Below, one piece after another: positions 7,634 to 15,112 of a DNA stretch of 56,716 bases. Origin of the DNA: Solibacillus cecembensis (GTDB taxonomy: Bacteria > Bacillota > Bacilli > Bacillales_A > Planococcaceae); the NCBI RefSeq assembly GCF_001439635.1, contig NZ_LMBZ01000028.1, positions 1 to 56,716 on the forward strand, read 5' to 3'. Both the position numbers and the translations under genes were made by a program. The notes beneath the pieces were generated by a model. The model saw nothing but the letters and a program-made list of their open reading frames with translations, was not told the DNA's origin and made no database searches. How positions within the stretch are numbered: position 1 is the first letter of the stretch; each line of letters begins with the position of its first letter.

Positions 7634-8218
7634 TTAGATTGTCTTTTTAAAACTATATTCCATTTCTCCACCTAGCGCTTTTGGAGTATCACCTGTTTCT
7701 CTAAAATCATGTGTATATATTAATTCAAATGGACCGAAATCTGCTTGTTTATAAAACTCGTAACATGGAAATCCATCATGGGAGCCTTCAATATTTGTCA
7801 CACCATTTTCATTAACACGTACATTTAATAAATAGTCAGCAGCAGGTGCTTCTGTATTTAATGGATTACTGGCACTAGCTCTCATTTCAAAAGAAACATC
7901 ATCTGTGCCCCACACAACATTCGTACATACAATGTTTTCTGTACTTGTTTTTCCTTTTTTATAATCAACTGTTCCATCTGGATTAGTAATTTTTACAGTA
8001 ACGATACAAGCATTTGCATATGTTGAAATTTCTTTTTTTAAAAAATCAATAATTACCTCTTGCTCTAATCTGGACCGCATTGTATTTACAGCGTATGGTG
8101 TAAATTCGCGTGCATCACCAGCATATTCCAACATTTTTCCAGTTTTAGGTTCTTTAATAGGTTCCAACCAAGCATATGGAGCAAATACACTCCCTCTAAT
8201 TTTCACGATGTTCGCCAT
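7634..8218 (-). CDS. DUF3238-like protein
   Basis: This 194-aa protein starts MANIVKIRGSVFAPYAWLEP. I prefer ATG at 8218 because GGGGG lies seven bases upstream; an upstream ATG at 8272 has no ribosome site and overlaps the operator region. Conserved-looking blocks are GDAREFTPYAVNTMRSRLEQ (about residues 35-54), NPLNTEAPAADYLLNVRV, HDGFPCYEFYKQADFGPFE and HDFRETGDTPKALGGEMEYS. No signal peptide or membrane segment is visible, so it is probably cytoplasmic. It is transcribed away from the MarR gene, from a promoter overlapped by two MarR-type operators. It is therefore likely the main target of that regulator. Molecular function is unknown. Confidence 0.8.
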   Translation of the reverse strand: MANIVKIRGSVFAPYAWLEPIKEPKTGKMLEYAGDAREFTPYAVNTMRSRLEQEVIIDFLKKEISTYANACIVTVKITNPDGTVDYKKGKTSTENIVCTNVVWGTDDVSFEMRASASNPLNTEAPAADYLLNVRVNENGVTNIEGSHDGFPCYEFYKQADFGPFELIYTHDFRETGDTPKALGGEMEYSFKKTI

Positions 8219-8282
8219 GAGAAACCCCCATAATTTCTTTATTTTTGTTTCGGTGAATCTTATTTCTTTCACACTGAAATAT

Positions 8283-8348
8283 AGTCAACTTGATTGACTA
8301 CATTCCGAATAGTACAATGGAATTTATATATAGTCAATCAAGTTGACT
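8283..8348. promoter_or_regulatory. Divergent promoters with paired MarR-type operators
   Basis: AGTCAACTTGATTGACT (8283-8299) and its exact reverse complement AGTCAATCAAGTTGACT (8332-8348) are 49 bp apart, centre to centre. Each is itself AGTCAA-N5-TTGACT. The plus promoter is TTGATT (8290-8295), 17 bases, TACAAT (8313-8318). The minus promoter is TTGACT (8337-8332), 17 bases, TACTAT (8314-8309). Each -35 box lies inside one operator, and the other operator lies just past that promoter's start point. A repressor bound to both sites would shut off both genes. Confidence 0.78.
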
Positions 8349-8368
8349 TTTTAAAAGGGGGTTTATGT

Positions 8369-8842
8369 ATGAATCATAGTGATTTTAGTGAATTGGACCT
8401 TACATCACTGTTGTCATTATCCTTTAGTACATCGATTAATGAACTACATACCAGATTGAGTGAATTGGGTTTTGGAGATATTAGACCTGTACATGGTTTT
8501 ATGTTTAAATGCATGACGCCTAATGGAGCAACAGGTATAGAATTAGCCGAATACTTAGGGATCACAAAGCAAGCTGTAAGTAAAATGGTGGACTATCTTG
8601 AAAAAAGGGGTTATGTGAATAAACAACCTCACCCTACAGATAAAAGAGGGAAAATTATTATTTTAACTGAACGAGGTTGGTTAGTAGTGAAAGCAAAGGA
8701 AAACATACTAAATGAGCTTGAACAACGCTGGATTGGAAACATAGGTGCGGAACGACTGCAAATGCTCAAAGAAGATTTAAAAAGAATAGTTTATGAAACA
8801 AATGAAGGAAATATCCCCTCTATGTTCAGGCCTGTTTGGTAA
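8369..8842 (+). CDS. MarR-family transcriptional regulator
   Basis: This 157-aa protein has a winged helix-turn-helix: GATGIELAEYLGITKQAVSKMVDYLEKRGYVNKQPHPTDKRG, about residues 50-92. The DKRG wing and the dimerising N- and C-terminal helices are typical of MarR. Start ATG at 8369 is preceded by AAAAGGGGG; the open frame reaches back to 8294 but that part is the operator. The paired palindromes in its own promoter imply autorepression and control of the divergent DUF3238-like gene. The inducer is unknown. MarR proteins beside azoreductases often answer to phenolics or quinones, so the nearby azoR remnant may once have belonged to the same response; that is inference. Confidence 0.9.
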   Translation: MNHSDFSELDLTSLLSLSFSTSINELHTRLSELGFGDIRPVHGFMFKCMTPNGATGIELAEYLGITKQAVSKMVDYLEKRGYVNKQPHPTDKRGKIIILTERGWLVVKAKENILNELEQRWIGNIGAERLQMLKEDLKRIVYETNEGNIPSMFRPVW

Positions 8843-8892
8843 CGATTCCTTATACAGAAGATTTTAAAGTATGTTTAAGTGAATTGTATTAA

Positions 8893-8932
8893 GAAAAAAG
8901 AGGCAGCATCCCAAATAGGTACTGTCTCTTTT
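8893..8932 (+). terminator. Intrinsic terminator after marR
   Basis: GAGGCAG/CTGTCTC arms (one G-T pair) are followed by TTTTT. Repeat core R6 (TGCTTCGTTAGTT, 8938-8951) and the second copy of the short dispersed repeat (8957-8994) follow directly. Confidence 0.65.
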
Positions 8933-8937
8933 TATGA

Positions 8938-8994
8938 GTGCTTCGTTAGTTATAGGAACGTTTAATTAGTTTATTTTGCATACTTTATAAATCT
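8938..8994 (+). repeat. Repeat core R6 plus short dispersed repeat, copy 2
   Basis: TGCTTCGTTAGTT matches the core of R1-R5. It is followed by GGAACGTTTAATTAG and TTTTGCATACTTTATAAATC, the partner of 2277-2314. Confidence 0.5.
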
Positions 8995-9028
8995 TTGCTG
9001 TACTCTAAGCCCCGTCTTATTTTTTAGC

Positions 9029-9346
9029 TTAAAATGGATTTTCCCCTTTTATAAAAGGAATAAATACTACATAATTTGACCCAATAAAATGAAGCCAAAA
9101 GATTACCGATGTAAGTCGCTGTTTAAAGAGATTGTTTCCCTTAAATATAAACAAACCAAAAATCAATGTGTATAAAACAAAGAAAATATATGCAACTCCA
9201 AACCAGTTCACCCATACGTTTCCGGTAAATGCGATTCCATAGTTCTCGTAAACAGGTCTTAAAATATATATCGTGAACAGTAAACCAATTGATAAGAGTG
9301 CAAGCATTTCAGCCAATTTAAATATAATTTTTTTCATTTCCCCCAA
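9029..9346 (-). CDS. Small integral membrane protein of unknown function
   Basis: This protein of about 105 aa has three hydrophobic segments (about residues 12-32 ALLSIGLLFTIYILRP, 45-68 WFGVAYIFFVLYTLIFGLFIF, 82-98). The second half is rich in Phe and Trp. The best start is TTG at 9346, because GAGGTGAT lies at good distance. A GTG at 9355 overlaps the ribosome site, and the ATG at 9337 has GGGGG too close. I do not recognise a family. It lies between repeat cores R6 and R7, as a single-gene unit. Confidence 0.65.
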   Translation of the reverse strand: MGEMKKIIFKLAEMLALLSIGLLFTIYILRPVYENYGIAFTGNVWVNWFGVAYIFFVLYTLIFGLFIFKGNNLFKQRLTSVIFWLHFIGSNYVVFIPFIKGENPF

Positions 9347-9404
9347 ATTAATCACCTCAAATCTAATATCTCTTAATATTATTTATACAACATTTTCAAT
9401 GGTA

Positions 9405-9445
9405 TATCCTTTGCGGTTAGTTGAATAAAACCTTCTTCAATAAAC
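9405..9445 (+). repeat. Repeat core R7
   Basis: GCGGTTAGTTGAATAAAACC and TTCTTCAATAAACACC match the core of the accessory repeat family in the same orientation. It is truncated and diverged. It lies between two divergently oriented small genes. Confidence 0.45.
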
Positions 9446-9590
9446 ACCGAATATCAAAACATTAACAATATCATCGAATTAATAATAAGGTTGTGCACCC
9501 TTTTAATATCCATAATAATCCATAAAATTATGAAACATTCGCCAATTCAAAACGTATGTATATTAACAATACATCGAAAGGGAGAAAAGG

Positions 9591-9986
9591 ATGTTAATAG
9601 CTTTTTATAGTACTCTTATAATCTTTTTAATTTTATTTATTGTCACTTTAAGTTATTTGGTCCTTCTGGTAAAGCTAAAAAAGGCAACAGGCGGTAATGT
9701 TATAGCCTTATTCTTCCTGTTATTATTAACGGGAGCTGTTTCAGGTATTTATGGATTTGACTTTTTTAAATTGCAAGTTGGAGAAGTACAAATAGCACAA
9801 GGCAATTGCTTTATTGAGTTTAATGATAATGGAAGAAGTATTGCAACGACTACAATTGAATTAAACGATAAAGTCTATCAAATAAAAGGTGATACATACA
9901 ACCATTTGCCAGATGGGACTTATCAATGTAATGTTCATTATTTGCCAGCTACTAAAATTATTGAATCCCTCCACTTAGAAAAATAG
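9591..9986 (+). CDS. Small membrane-anchored protein of unknown function
   Basis: This 131-aa protein has two hydrophobic segments at the N-terminus (about residues 3-28, ending VTLSYLVLLVKLKK, and 36-55, ALFFLLLLTGAVSGIYGF). A soluble domain of about 75 residues follows, rich in beta-forming stretches (IEFNDNGRSIATTTIELNDKVY, KGDTYNHLPDGTYQCNVHYLP). Start ATG at 9591 is preceded by GGGAGAAAAGG. The tail is probably outside the membrane or forms a small beta domain. I do not recognise the family. It ends before a strong bidirectional terminator. Confidence 0.72.
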   Translation: MLIAFYSTLIIFLILFIVTLSYLVLLVKLKKATGGNVIALFFLLLLTGAVSGIYGFDFFKLQVGEVQIAQGNCFIEFNDNGRSIATTTIELNDKVYQIKGDTYNHLPDGTYQCNVHYLPATKIIESLHLEK

Positions 9987-10106
9987 TATGCATCAGTATG
10001 GAATTTTAGTTTTATTTTTAAAATCAATTTGTTTAGTTATTATGTTATTGTCTAAAAAAGAAAAACCCTGTAGTAAACTCTACCTTTTAAACTTAAGTTA
10101 TAAATG

Positions 10107-10152
10107 AAAAGCACCTATAAACGTTGACTTATCAACATTTATAGGTGCTTTA
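10107..10152. terminator. Bidirectional intrinsic terminator
   Basis: AAAGCACCTATAAA/TTTATAGGTGCTTT arms, with a nested TTGA/TCAA, separate the plus-strand gene at 9591 from the minus-strand yqfO operon. It marks the boundary between the accessory and core regions. Confidence 0.75.
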
Positions 10153-10252
10153 AAGTTTCTTTTCTTGTCAAAAACATCTAATGACACCGATAGTCGAAAT
10201 CAAACCAACTACCCTAAAGATTCACACTTTCAAACTATTTTCCCTCCAGCAC

Positions 10253-11374
10253 CTAAACAAACATAAACGGCTCTGTATGAACTTTCGATTGAATGAACTG
10301 CACAGGTAATTTCTTCGCATCGCATAATTGAGTCATCTTCTGCGCAACACCTTGGATCATGACCTTTTCAACATGGTGCCCAGGGTCAACAATACTTAAG
10401 CCATGTTGTTCTGCATCTTGTGCCATATGGAAACCGATATCTCCTGTTACAAATACATCTGCACCAGCAAATTTCGCTGTTCGAATGTATTTATTGCCGT
10501 CACCACCAACTACTGCGACTTTTTGTACAAGCCCGTCAACTGGACCGACAACACGGACAAATGGCACGTCCAATTGAACTTTGACGAACTCAGCAAACTC
10601 TTTTAATGTCATCGGTTTGTTTAATAAACCAATTCGACCAAGACCTTGCTCATTCGATTCCACTTCCGTCGTCCAAACATCATACGCTGGTTCTTCATAT
10701 GGATGTGCATTGAGCATTGCTTTTAGCACGCGATTTTTTAATGATTGTGGGAACATGACTTCGATTTTTTGCTCGCTCACTACTTCTAATTGACCGATTT
10801 CACCAATTGTTGGATTTGCGCCGTCTAATGCTTGAAAACGCCCTTGTCCATCCGTAGAAAAACTGCATGAATCATAGTCTCCTAGTTGCCCCGCGCCTGC
10901 TTTTGCTAAAGCCCCGCGCATTTCATCCGTATGATTTTGTGGGACATAAACAGCTAACTTCATTAGATTTTCCTGATACGTTTGTTCTAAAATTTTACAG
11001 TTTGTTAATTGAAGAGCATCCGCTAGTAAATCATTGACCCCACCTGGTGCCACATCTAAATTCGTATGTGCTGCATATACCGCAATATCATTTTTTATGC
11101 ATTTTTCATATAATGCACCTTGTGGATTGTCTGTACGTAAATTGGATAGCTTCATAAAAATAGGCGGGTGATGTGCAATAATAAGCGCACAGCCTTGTTC
11201 GATCGCTTCATCAACTACTTCATGCGTCACATCTAGTGTCACAAGCACCTTTGACACTTCTTTATTCAACGTTCCAATCGCTAAACCAATCGGATCATTT
11301 GGCATGCACGCAAATTTTTTCGGTGACCATGATTCAAATAATTGAATAATTTCGTGACCATTTACCTTTTTCAC
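10253..11374 (-). CDS. yqfO: Nif3-like dinuclear metal centre protein YqfO
   Basis: This 373-aa member of the NIF3 family (DUF34) has the metal site spread over AHHPPIFMKL (about residues 65-74), HTNLDVAPGGVND (about 98-110), GDIGFH and DPGHHVEK (about 331-338). The middle insertion of about 100 residues (LAVYVPQNHTDEMRGAL ... AHPYEEPAYDVW) is the PII-like domain of the long YqfO form, compared with ~250 aa in the short form. The family is hexameric and binds two metals; its reaction is not settled, although GTP cyclohydrolase-like activity has been proposed for homologues. GTG start at 11374 overlaps the trmK stop (GTGA) behind AGGAGG, so the two are translationally coupled, as in B. subtilis. 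Confidence 0.93.
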   Translation of the reverse strand: MKKVNGHEIIQLFESWSPKKFACMPNDPIGLAIGTLNKEVSKVLVTLDVTHEVVDEAIEQGCALIIAHHPPIFMKLSNLRTDNPQGALYEKCIKNDIAVYAAHTNLDVAPGGVNDLLADALQLTNCKILEQTYQENLMKLAVYVPQNHTDEMRGALAKAGAGQLGDYDSCSFSTDGQGRFQALDGANPTIGEIGQLEVVSEQKIEVMFPQSLKNRVLKAMLNAHPYEEPAYDVWTTEVESNEQGLGRIGLLNKPMTLKEFAEFVKVQLDVPFVRVVGPVDGLVQKVAVVGGDGNKYIRTAKFAGADVFVTGDIGFHMAQDAEQHGLSIVDPGHHVEKVMIQGVAQKMTQLCDAKKLPVQFIQSKVHTEPFMFV

Positions 11375-12066
11375 AAAATGACCTCCTGTACCATCTCAAC
11401 AAGTTGCGCGAGCTCTGCATATTTTGCTTCGTTTTCAGCCGTTTTTTCAGCCTTTTCAATCGCTCGCTGAACACGTTGCCAATTCGCCACTTCACGTGAC
11501 CATTTTTCGACAAATACAGGTGATTTCGTTGCAATTAATTTTGGACCTAATAAGATTTCAGCTTGTGATAAGTCCATCTGTCCGCGTTGTAAAACAAGCA
11601 CTTCATACACTTTGCCGTCCTCTTCTAAAATCACTTCATCTTGTAATGCCCAACGATTTTGGATTGCCCATTCGCGGATTGCTTTGGCATGAATATTCGG
11701 CTGTAAAATAAGACGCGTCACCGATTTTAAAGCTTGTGGATGCTTTTCTAAAATCGAAACAATAAGTGGACCGCCCATGCCAGCAATTGTTACCGTATCA
11801 ATATGGTCAGCTTCTTCAACTGCCGCCAACCCATTTGCCATACGTACGGTAATTTGATTCGTTAAACCTTCTGTACGTACTTGGCGCACAGCGGACTCAT
11901 AAGGACCTTTTACTACTTCTCCTGCTACAGCGCGCGAAGCAATTCCTTTGTGTACTAAATAGCATGGCAAATACGCATGGTCACTCCCGATATCTGCCAC
12001 AACCGCACCCGTTGGCACAAATGATGCGACCATTTCTAATCGTTTTGAGAGTTTTTGTGCATTCAT
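11371..12066 (-). CDS. trmK: tRNA (adenine(22)-N(1))-methyltransferase TrmK
   Basis: This 231-aa SAM-dependent enzyme methylates A22 in the D-loop of tRNAs. The N-terminal Rossmann domain shows VVADIGSDHAYLPCYLV (motif I, about residues 22-38) and DTVTIAGMGGPLIVSIL (about 90-106). LILQPNIHAKAIREW (about 118-132) is a TrmK signature. The C-terminal ~70 residues form the helical coiled-coil domain characteristic of the family. Start ATG at 12066 follows AAGAGGAAATTG. It heads a two-gene unit with yqfO. Confidence 0.92.
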   Translation of the reverse strand: MNAQKLSKRLEMVASFVPTGAVVADIGSDHAYLPCYLVHKGIASRAVAGEVVKGPYESAVRQVRTEGLTNQITVRMANGLAAVEEADHIDTVTIAGMGGPLIVSILEKHPQALKSVTRLILQPNIHAKAIREWAIQNRWALQDEVILEEDGKVYEVLVLQRGQMDLSQAEILLGPKLIATKSPVFVEKWSREVANWQRVQRAIEKAEKTAENEAKYAELAQLVEMVQEVIL

Positions 12067-12112
12067 ATTTCAATTTCCTCTTTTCTATTTTACAATGTAC
12101 CTCCATTATATA

Positions 12113-12149
12113 AAAAAACCGCTCATCCGTCTTGTAGTTGAGCGGTTTA
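12113..12149. terminator. Hairpin terminator upstream of trmK
   Basis: AAACCGCTCA/TTGAGCGGTTT arms; the minus-strand side ends in a T-rich run. Confidence 0.6.
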
Positions 12150-12328
12150 TGCTATGAATTGGGTATAAATTACGACAATTGAGCTGATAGTTACTAACCC
12201 ATCCTGTCATTTCCCCTGAGATATAACCATTTTTCGCTAAATTTCCTGTGAATCGACAAGCTGGATTCACACACGCTTGATAGGATCGAGCGAATGTTCA
12301 GTTTTCACATTTCTAACAAAACAAAAAA

Positions 12329-12358
12329 CATAGATACTAGATTGCTCTAGTACCTATG
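12329..12358 (-). terminator. Intrinsic terminator after cccA
   Basis: CATAG-TACTAGA/TCTAGTA-CTATG arms; on the minus strand it is followed by TTTTTTG. Confidence 0.7.
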
Positions 12359-12374
12359 CTTTGCGTTTTCAATA

Positions 12375-12713
12375 TTATAGACCAGAAATGTAATCTGCTA
12401 CAGCTTGTGCCTCTGCTTCCGTTTTAAGAATTGCAGGCATGCCACCGCTTTCAGTACCATTTAAAGCAACATCTTTAATGTGCTCAGCATCTAATCCAAC
12501 GATTGAAGGACCCATGCCACCTGTTAAATCACCACCGTGACATGAAATACAGTTCTTTTGAGCGATTTCTTCACCGCTTAGTTCAACTACTTCACCTGAA
12601 GTTTCACCTTCAGCACTATTCTTATCTGCTGCACCCTCAAATGACATGAAGAAAATTAGTCCAATACCGAAAGCCATGATAAGTACATAAGGAATAAGTG
12701 GATTGTTTCTCAT
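12375..12713 (-). CDS. cccA: Membrane-anchored cytochrome c-550
   Basis: This 112-aa protein begins MRNNPLIPYVLI, very like B. subtilis CccA. One N-terminal transmembrane anchor (about residues 5-24) is followed by a short acidic, Ser/Glu-rich linker. The cytochrome c domain has haem-binding CISCH (about 50-54) and the axial Met in GGMPAIL (about 85-91). It carries electrons on the outer face of the membrane. I chose ATG at 12713 because GGGAGGGG lies at the right distance; an ATG six codons upstream overlaps that site. The gene is monocistronic, sitting between sigA-side genes and trmK as in Bacillus. Confidence 0.92.
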   Translation of the reverse strand: MRNNPLIPYVLIMAFGIGLIFFMSFEGAADKNSAEGETSGEVVELSGEEIAQKNCISCHGGDLTGGMGPSIVGLDAEHIKDVALNGTESGGMPAILKTEAEAQAVADYISGL

Positions 12714-12857
12714 TGCGTTCCCCTCCCTCATTAATTATTTTAATTCTATCTGAAATAGAACCTAGTAAACACTAACAATTGTACTGCATATTTTGGAAAA
12801 CGAAAAGCCCTATTCGATATATTTTACTATGATTGTAACAATTACGACAATTTAACA

Positions 12858-14000
12858 TTAACCTTTTAATATATGTCTTGCAATAACCATTTTTTGGACT
12901 TCTGAAGTTCCTTCTCCAATTTCTAATAGTTTGGCATCTCGCATATAGCGTTCCACTTCATACTCTTTCATATATCCGTACCCACCATGAATTTGGATTG
13001 CTTCATCACACACTTCCATCGCCATTTCGGATGCATAGTATTTCGCAATTGCCGCTTCCTTGCCAAATGGACGTCCTTGATCCTTTAGCCAAGCCGCTTT
13101 GTAAACATAATTTCTTGCGATTTCAATTTTCACTTCCATATCCGCTAATTTAAACTGCGTCGCTTGAAACTGCGCTAATGTTTTACCGAATTGTTTACGT
13201 TGTTTGGCATATTGAACGGCTTTATTTAAAGCACCCTGCGCAATACCAACCGCCATCGCAGCTATTCCGATGCGTCCTCCATCCAATGTCGTTAAAAATT
13301 GCTTAAAGCCGTTGCCACGCTTCCCTAAAAGATTTTCTTCAGGTACTGCGACATTTTCAAGTAGCAGCTCCGTTGTATTCGAAGCATTTAAGCCCATTTT
13401 TTCATAGTCAGATTTAATTTGGAAACCTGCTGTATCGGTTGGCACGATGATTGCACTAATTTCTTTTTCATTATTTTGTCGATTCGTAATAGCTGTTAGC
13501 GCTAAATGTTTGGCATAGCTCGCATTTGTAATAAAAACTTTCGAGCCATTGATCGTATACTGTCCATTTTTTAATACCGCTGTAGTTTCCGTGCCCCCTG
13601 CATCTGATCCAGCATTCGGCTCTGTTAAACCAAATGCCCCAAAGGATTCCCCTGTACAAATCGGCACAAGATATTTTTGTTTTTGTTGTTCTGTCCCGAA
13701 TAATTCAAGTGGTGCTCCGCCTAATGATATATGCGCAGAATACGTAATGCCCGTAGAAGCACAAACACGGCTCAACTGTTCGGTAACGATGGCAAAACTA
13801 ATCGTATCCGCCCCCGCTCCCCCGTAAGCTTCTGGAAATGGTAAGCCCATTATCCCCATCTTGGATAATTCTTTAAAAATAGGCAATGGAAATTCTTTTG
13901 TCTTATCACGTTCAATTGCGCCTGGTGCTACAACTTCATCCGAAAATTCCCGCATCATTTTTTGCAACATTTGTTGTTCCGCTGTTAAGTCAAAATTCAT
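12858..14000 (-). CDS. Acyl-CoA dehydrogenase
   Basis: This 380-aa FAD flavoprotein is full length for the short/medium/branched-chain group. Landmarks in order: N-terminal helical domain; GLTEPNAGSDAGGTET (about residues 126-141, FAD and substrate contacts); FITNASYAKHLALTAI; GNGFKQFLTTLDGGRIGIAA; RKQFGKTLAQFQ (about 266-277); QIHGGYGYMKEYEVERYMRDAK; and EIGEGTSEVQKMVIARHIL at the end. The Glu of EGTSE is the expected catalytic base. It oxidises an acyl-CoA to the 2-enoyl-CoA and passes electrons to ETF. Exact chain preference is not visible. Start ATG at 14000 lies behind AAAGGGTGGG. It does not belong to the usual sigA neighbourhood of Bacillus and is monocistronic here. Confidence 0.93.
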   Translation of the reverse strand: MNFDLTAEQQMLQKMMREFSDEVVAPGAIERDKTKEFPLPIFKELSKMGIMGLPFPEAYGGAGADTISFAIVTEQLSRVCASTGITYSAHISLGGAPLELFGTEQQKQKYLVPICTGESFGAFGLTEPNAGSDAGGTETTAVLKNGQYTINGSKVFITNASYAKHLALTAITNRQNNEKEISAIIVPTDTAGFQIKSDYEKMGLNASNTTELLLENVAVPEENLLGKRGNGFKQFLTTLDGGRIGIAAMAVGIAQGALNKAVQYAKQRKQFGKTLAQFQATQFKLADMEVKIEIARNYVYKAAWLKDQGRPFGKEAAIAKYYASEMAMEVCDEAIQIHGGYGYMKEYEVERYMRDAKLLEIGEGTSEVQKMVIARHILKG

Positions 14001-14103
14001 GTCATCCCACCCTTTCTTTCACTCATGTATCCCCCTCATTTTATATGAAATACATAAATTTTTACAGTAAAATCGAGTTTAAAGTAGAATTTTTATTCGA
14101 AAT

Positions 14104-14146
14104 AAAAAAGGACAAATACGCTCATAAAAGCATTTATCCTTTTTAA
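14104..14146 (-). terminator. Terminator of the 14367-14918 gene
   Basis: AAAAAGGA-AAAT/ATTT-TCCTTTTT arms on the minus strand, followed by TTTTTTATTT. It lies downstream of repeat element E1, so E1 is inside the 3' untranslated region. Confidence 0.6.
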
Positions 14147-14168
14147 ACGATTATTTTATTGGTGAATC

Positions 14169-14361
14169 ATCAATTACGCCACGGCGTAATTGCGTCCAGA
14201 TTTTTTTCCAGCACGCTCTAAAAACTCCCCTAAAAAATCTGTGACATCCGCCGGGGCTTAACTTGATTCAGCTGGGGTTTGAACTCCCACTTAATAGAAT
14301 GGCATATTTGGCATTCATCTCCCACTCATAGAAGTAGGGGATGAATGCTGAATCAAGTTAA
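14169..14361 (-). repeat. Multi-hairpin intergenic repeat, copy E1
   Basis: Hairpin C is CAATTACGCC-AC-GGCGTAATTG (14171-14192). Hairpin B is CAGATTTTTT/AAAAAATCTG. Hairpin A has arms TTAACTTGATTCAGC (14268-14282) and GCTGAATCAAGTTAA (14347-14361). Its interior is enlarged and carries another hairpin (GCATTCATCTCCC with GGGGATGAATGC). It starts five bases after the stop codon of the 14367 gene. Confidence 0.85.
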
Positions 14362-14366
14362 AGACT

Positions 14367-14918
14367 TCATATGTAAAACCATGCACCAATAATGATACAA
14401 AAACCGATAACTCCGGAAATTGTAAAGTATGTGATTTTCAGCATAACCCCACTAATCAGCCATAAAATACAGTTTGTAATTAGTAAGCCATATAGCATGT
14501 TATTATTTCCAGCAAAATACGTCATACTTATTTTCACCGAAATGCCCAGCATTAATAACGCTACTGCTAATTGAAGCATCGTAGCTAGTAATTTATTTTT
14601 CTTTGCAAAGTAAAAAGCTCCAGCTAAACAGCATGCAGCAAAGATTCCTGCAATAGCCACGACTACCCATTCATATTGAATCGTAAATAATAACACGGTA
14701 AACATTAGCGCAATGATCGGGAATATCGATGCAATGCCCCACTTTTTTCTTTTAATGACAGGATTTATTGCTTTTTTGGCATTCCCTGAAACTTCCTCAT
14801 TTTGATTTCCTTCTGAGTAAAGCGTCATTAAAAAATCACAGTAATGCTCCGGTAACAATTTGTTTTGCTTCCAAAAAGTAATTTCATTCATAATAATTTG
14901 TTTTTTTTGATTTGACAT
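14367..14918 (-). CDS. Multi-pass membrane protein of unknown function
   Basis: This 183-aa protein has a hydrophilic N-terminus of about 60 residues. It includes EITFWKQNKLLPEHYCDFLM, which resembles the helical N-terminal segment of DUF2157-type membrane proteins. Five hydrophobic segments follow (about residues 61-78, 82-103, 109-126, 134-155, 160-182). The start is ATG at 14918; GGGGAATTTTAC upstream gives a modest ribosome site. It lies directly downstream of sigA but has its own transcription unit, as sigA ends in a terminator. Function is unknown. Confidence 0.7.
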   Translation of the reverse strand: MSNQKKQIIMNEITFWKQNKLLPEHYCDFLMTLYSEGNQNEEVSGNAKKAINPVIKRKKWGIASIFPIIALMFTVLLFTIQYEWVVVAIAGIFAACCLAGAFYFAKKNKLLATMLQLAVALLMLGISVKISMTYFAGNNNMLYGLLITNCILWLISGVMLKITYFTISGVIGFCIIIGAWFYI

Positions 14919-15048
14919 GTAAAATTCCCCAAATCTACTTATATATTCATTCTATTACCATTGTAATTACTTGCAAGATTTCATACATCAGTAAAAAGTA
15001 ACAACCTTTTCTTTTTTATGGCTTACTTTTTGGCTACATTCATCATGA

Positions 15049-15088
15049 AAAAGGGTGAAGAAAATTTATTTATTTTCTTCACCCTTTA
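15049..15088 (-). terminator. Intrinsic terminator after sigA
   Basis: AAAGGGTGAAGAAAAT/ATTTTCTTCACCCTTT, a near-perfect 16-bp stem. It ends the dnaG-sigA unit. Confidence 0.8.
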
Positions 15089-15112
15089 TATGTTATTTAC
15101 TTTATATGCTAT

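Larger units (their letters stand above)
12067..12374. other. Intergenic interval with two terminators and an unexplained open stretch
   Basis: It contains hairpins at 12113-12149 and 12329-12358. Between them on the minus strand a 64-codon frame (12297-12106) is open without a normal start: SYQACVNPACRFTGNLAK, then GYISGEMTGWVSNYQLN. It ends inside the first hairpin. No ribosome site is seen. It looks protein-like, but I cannot call it a gene. Confidence 0.45.

Noticed and set aside
250..9445. Integron-type gene cassette array
   Set aside because: The repeat array suggested it, but no integrase gene, attI or attC core sites (GTTRRRY pairs with the usual layout) are visible, and spacing is irregular.
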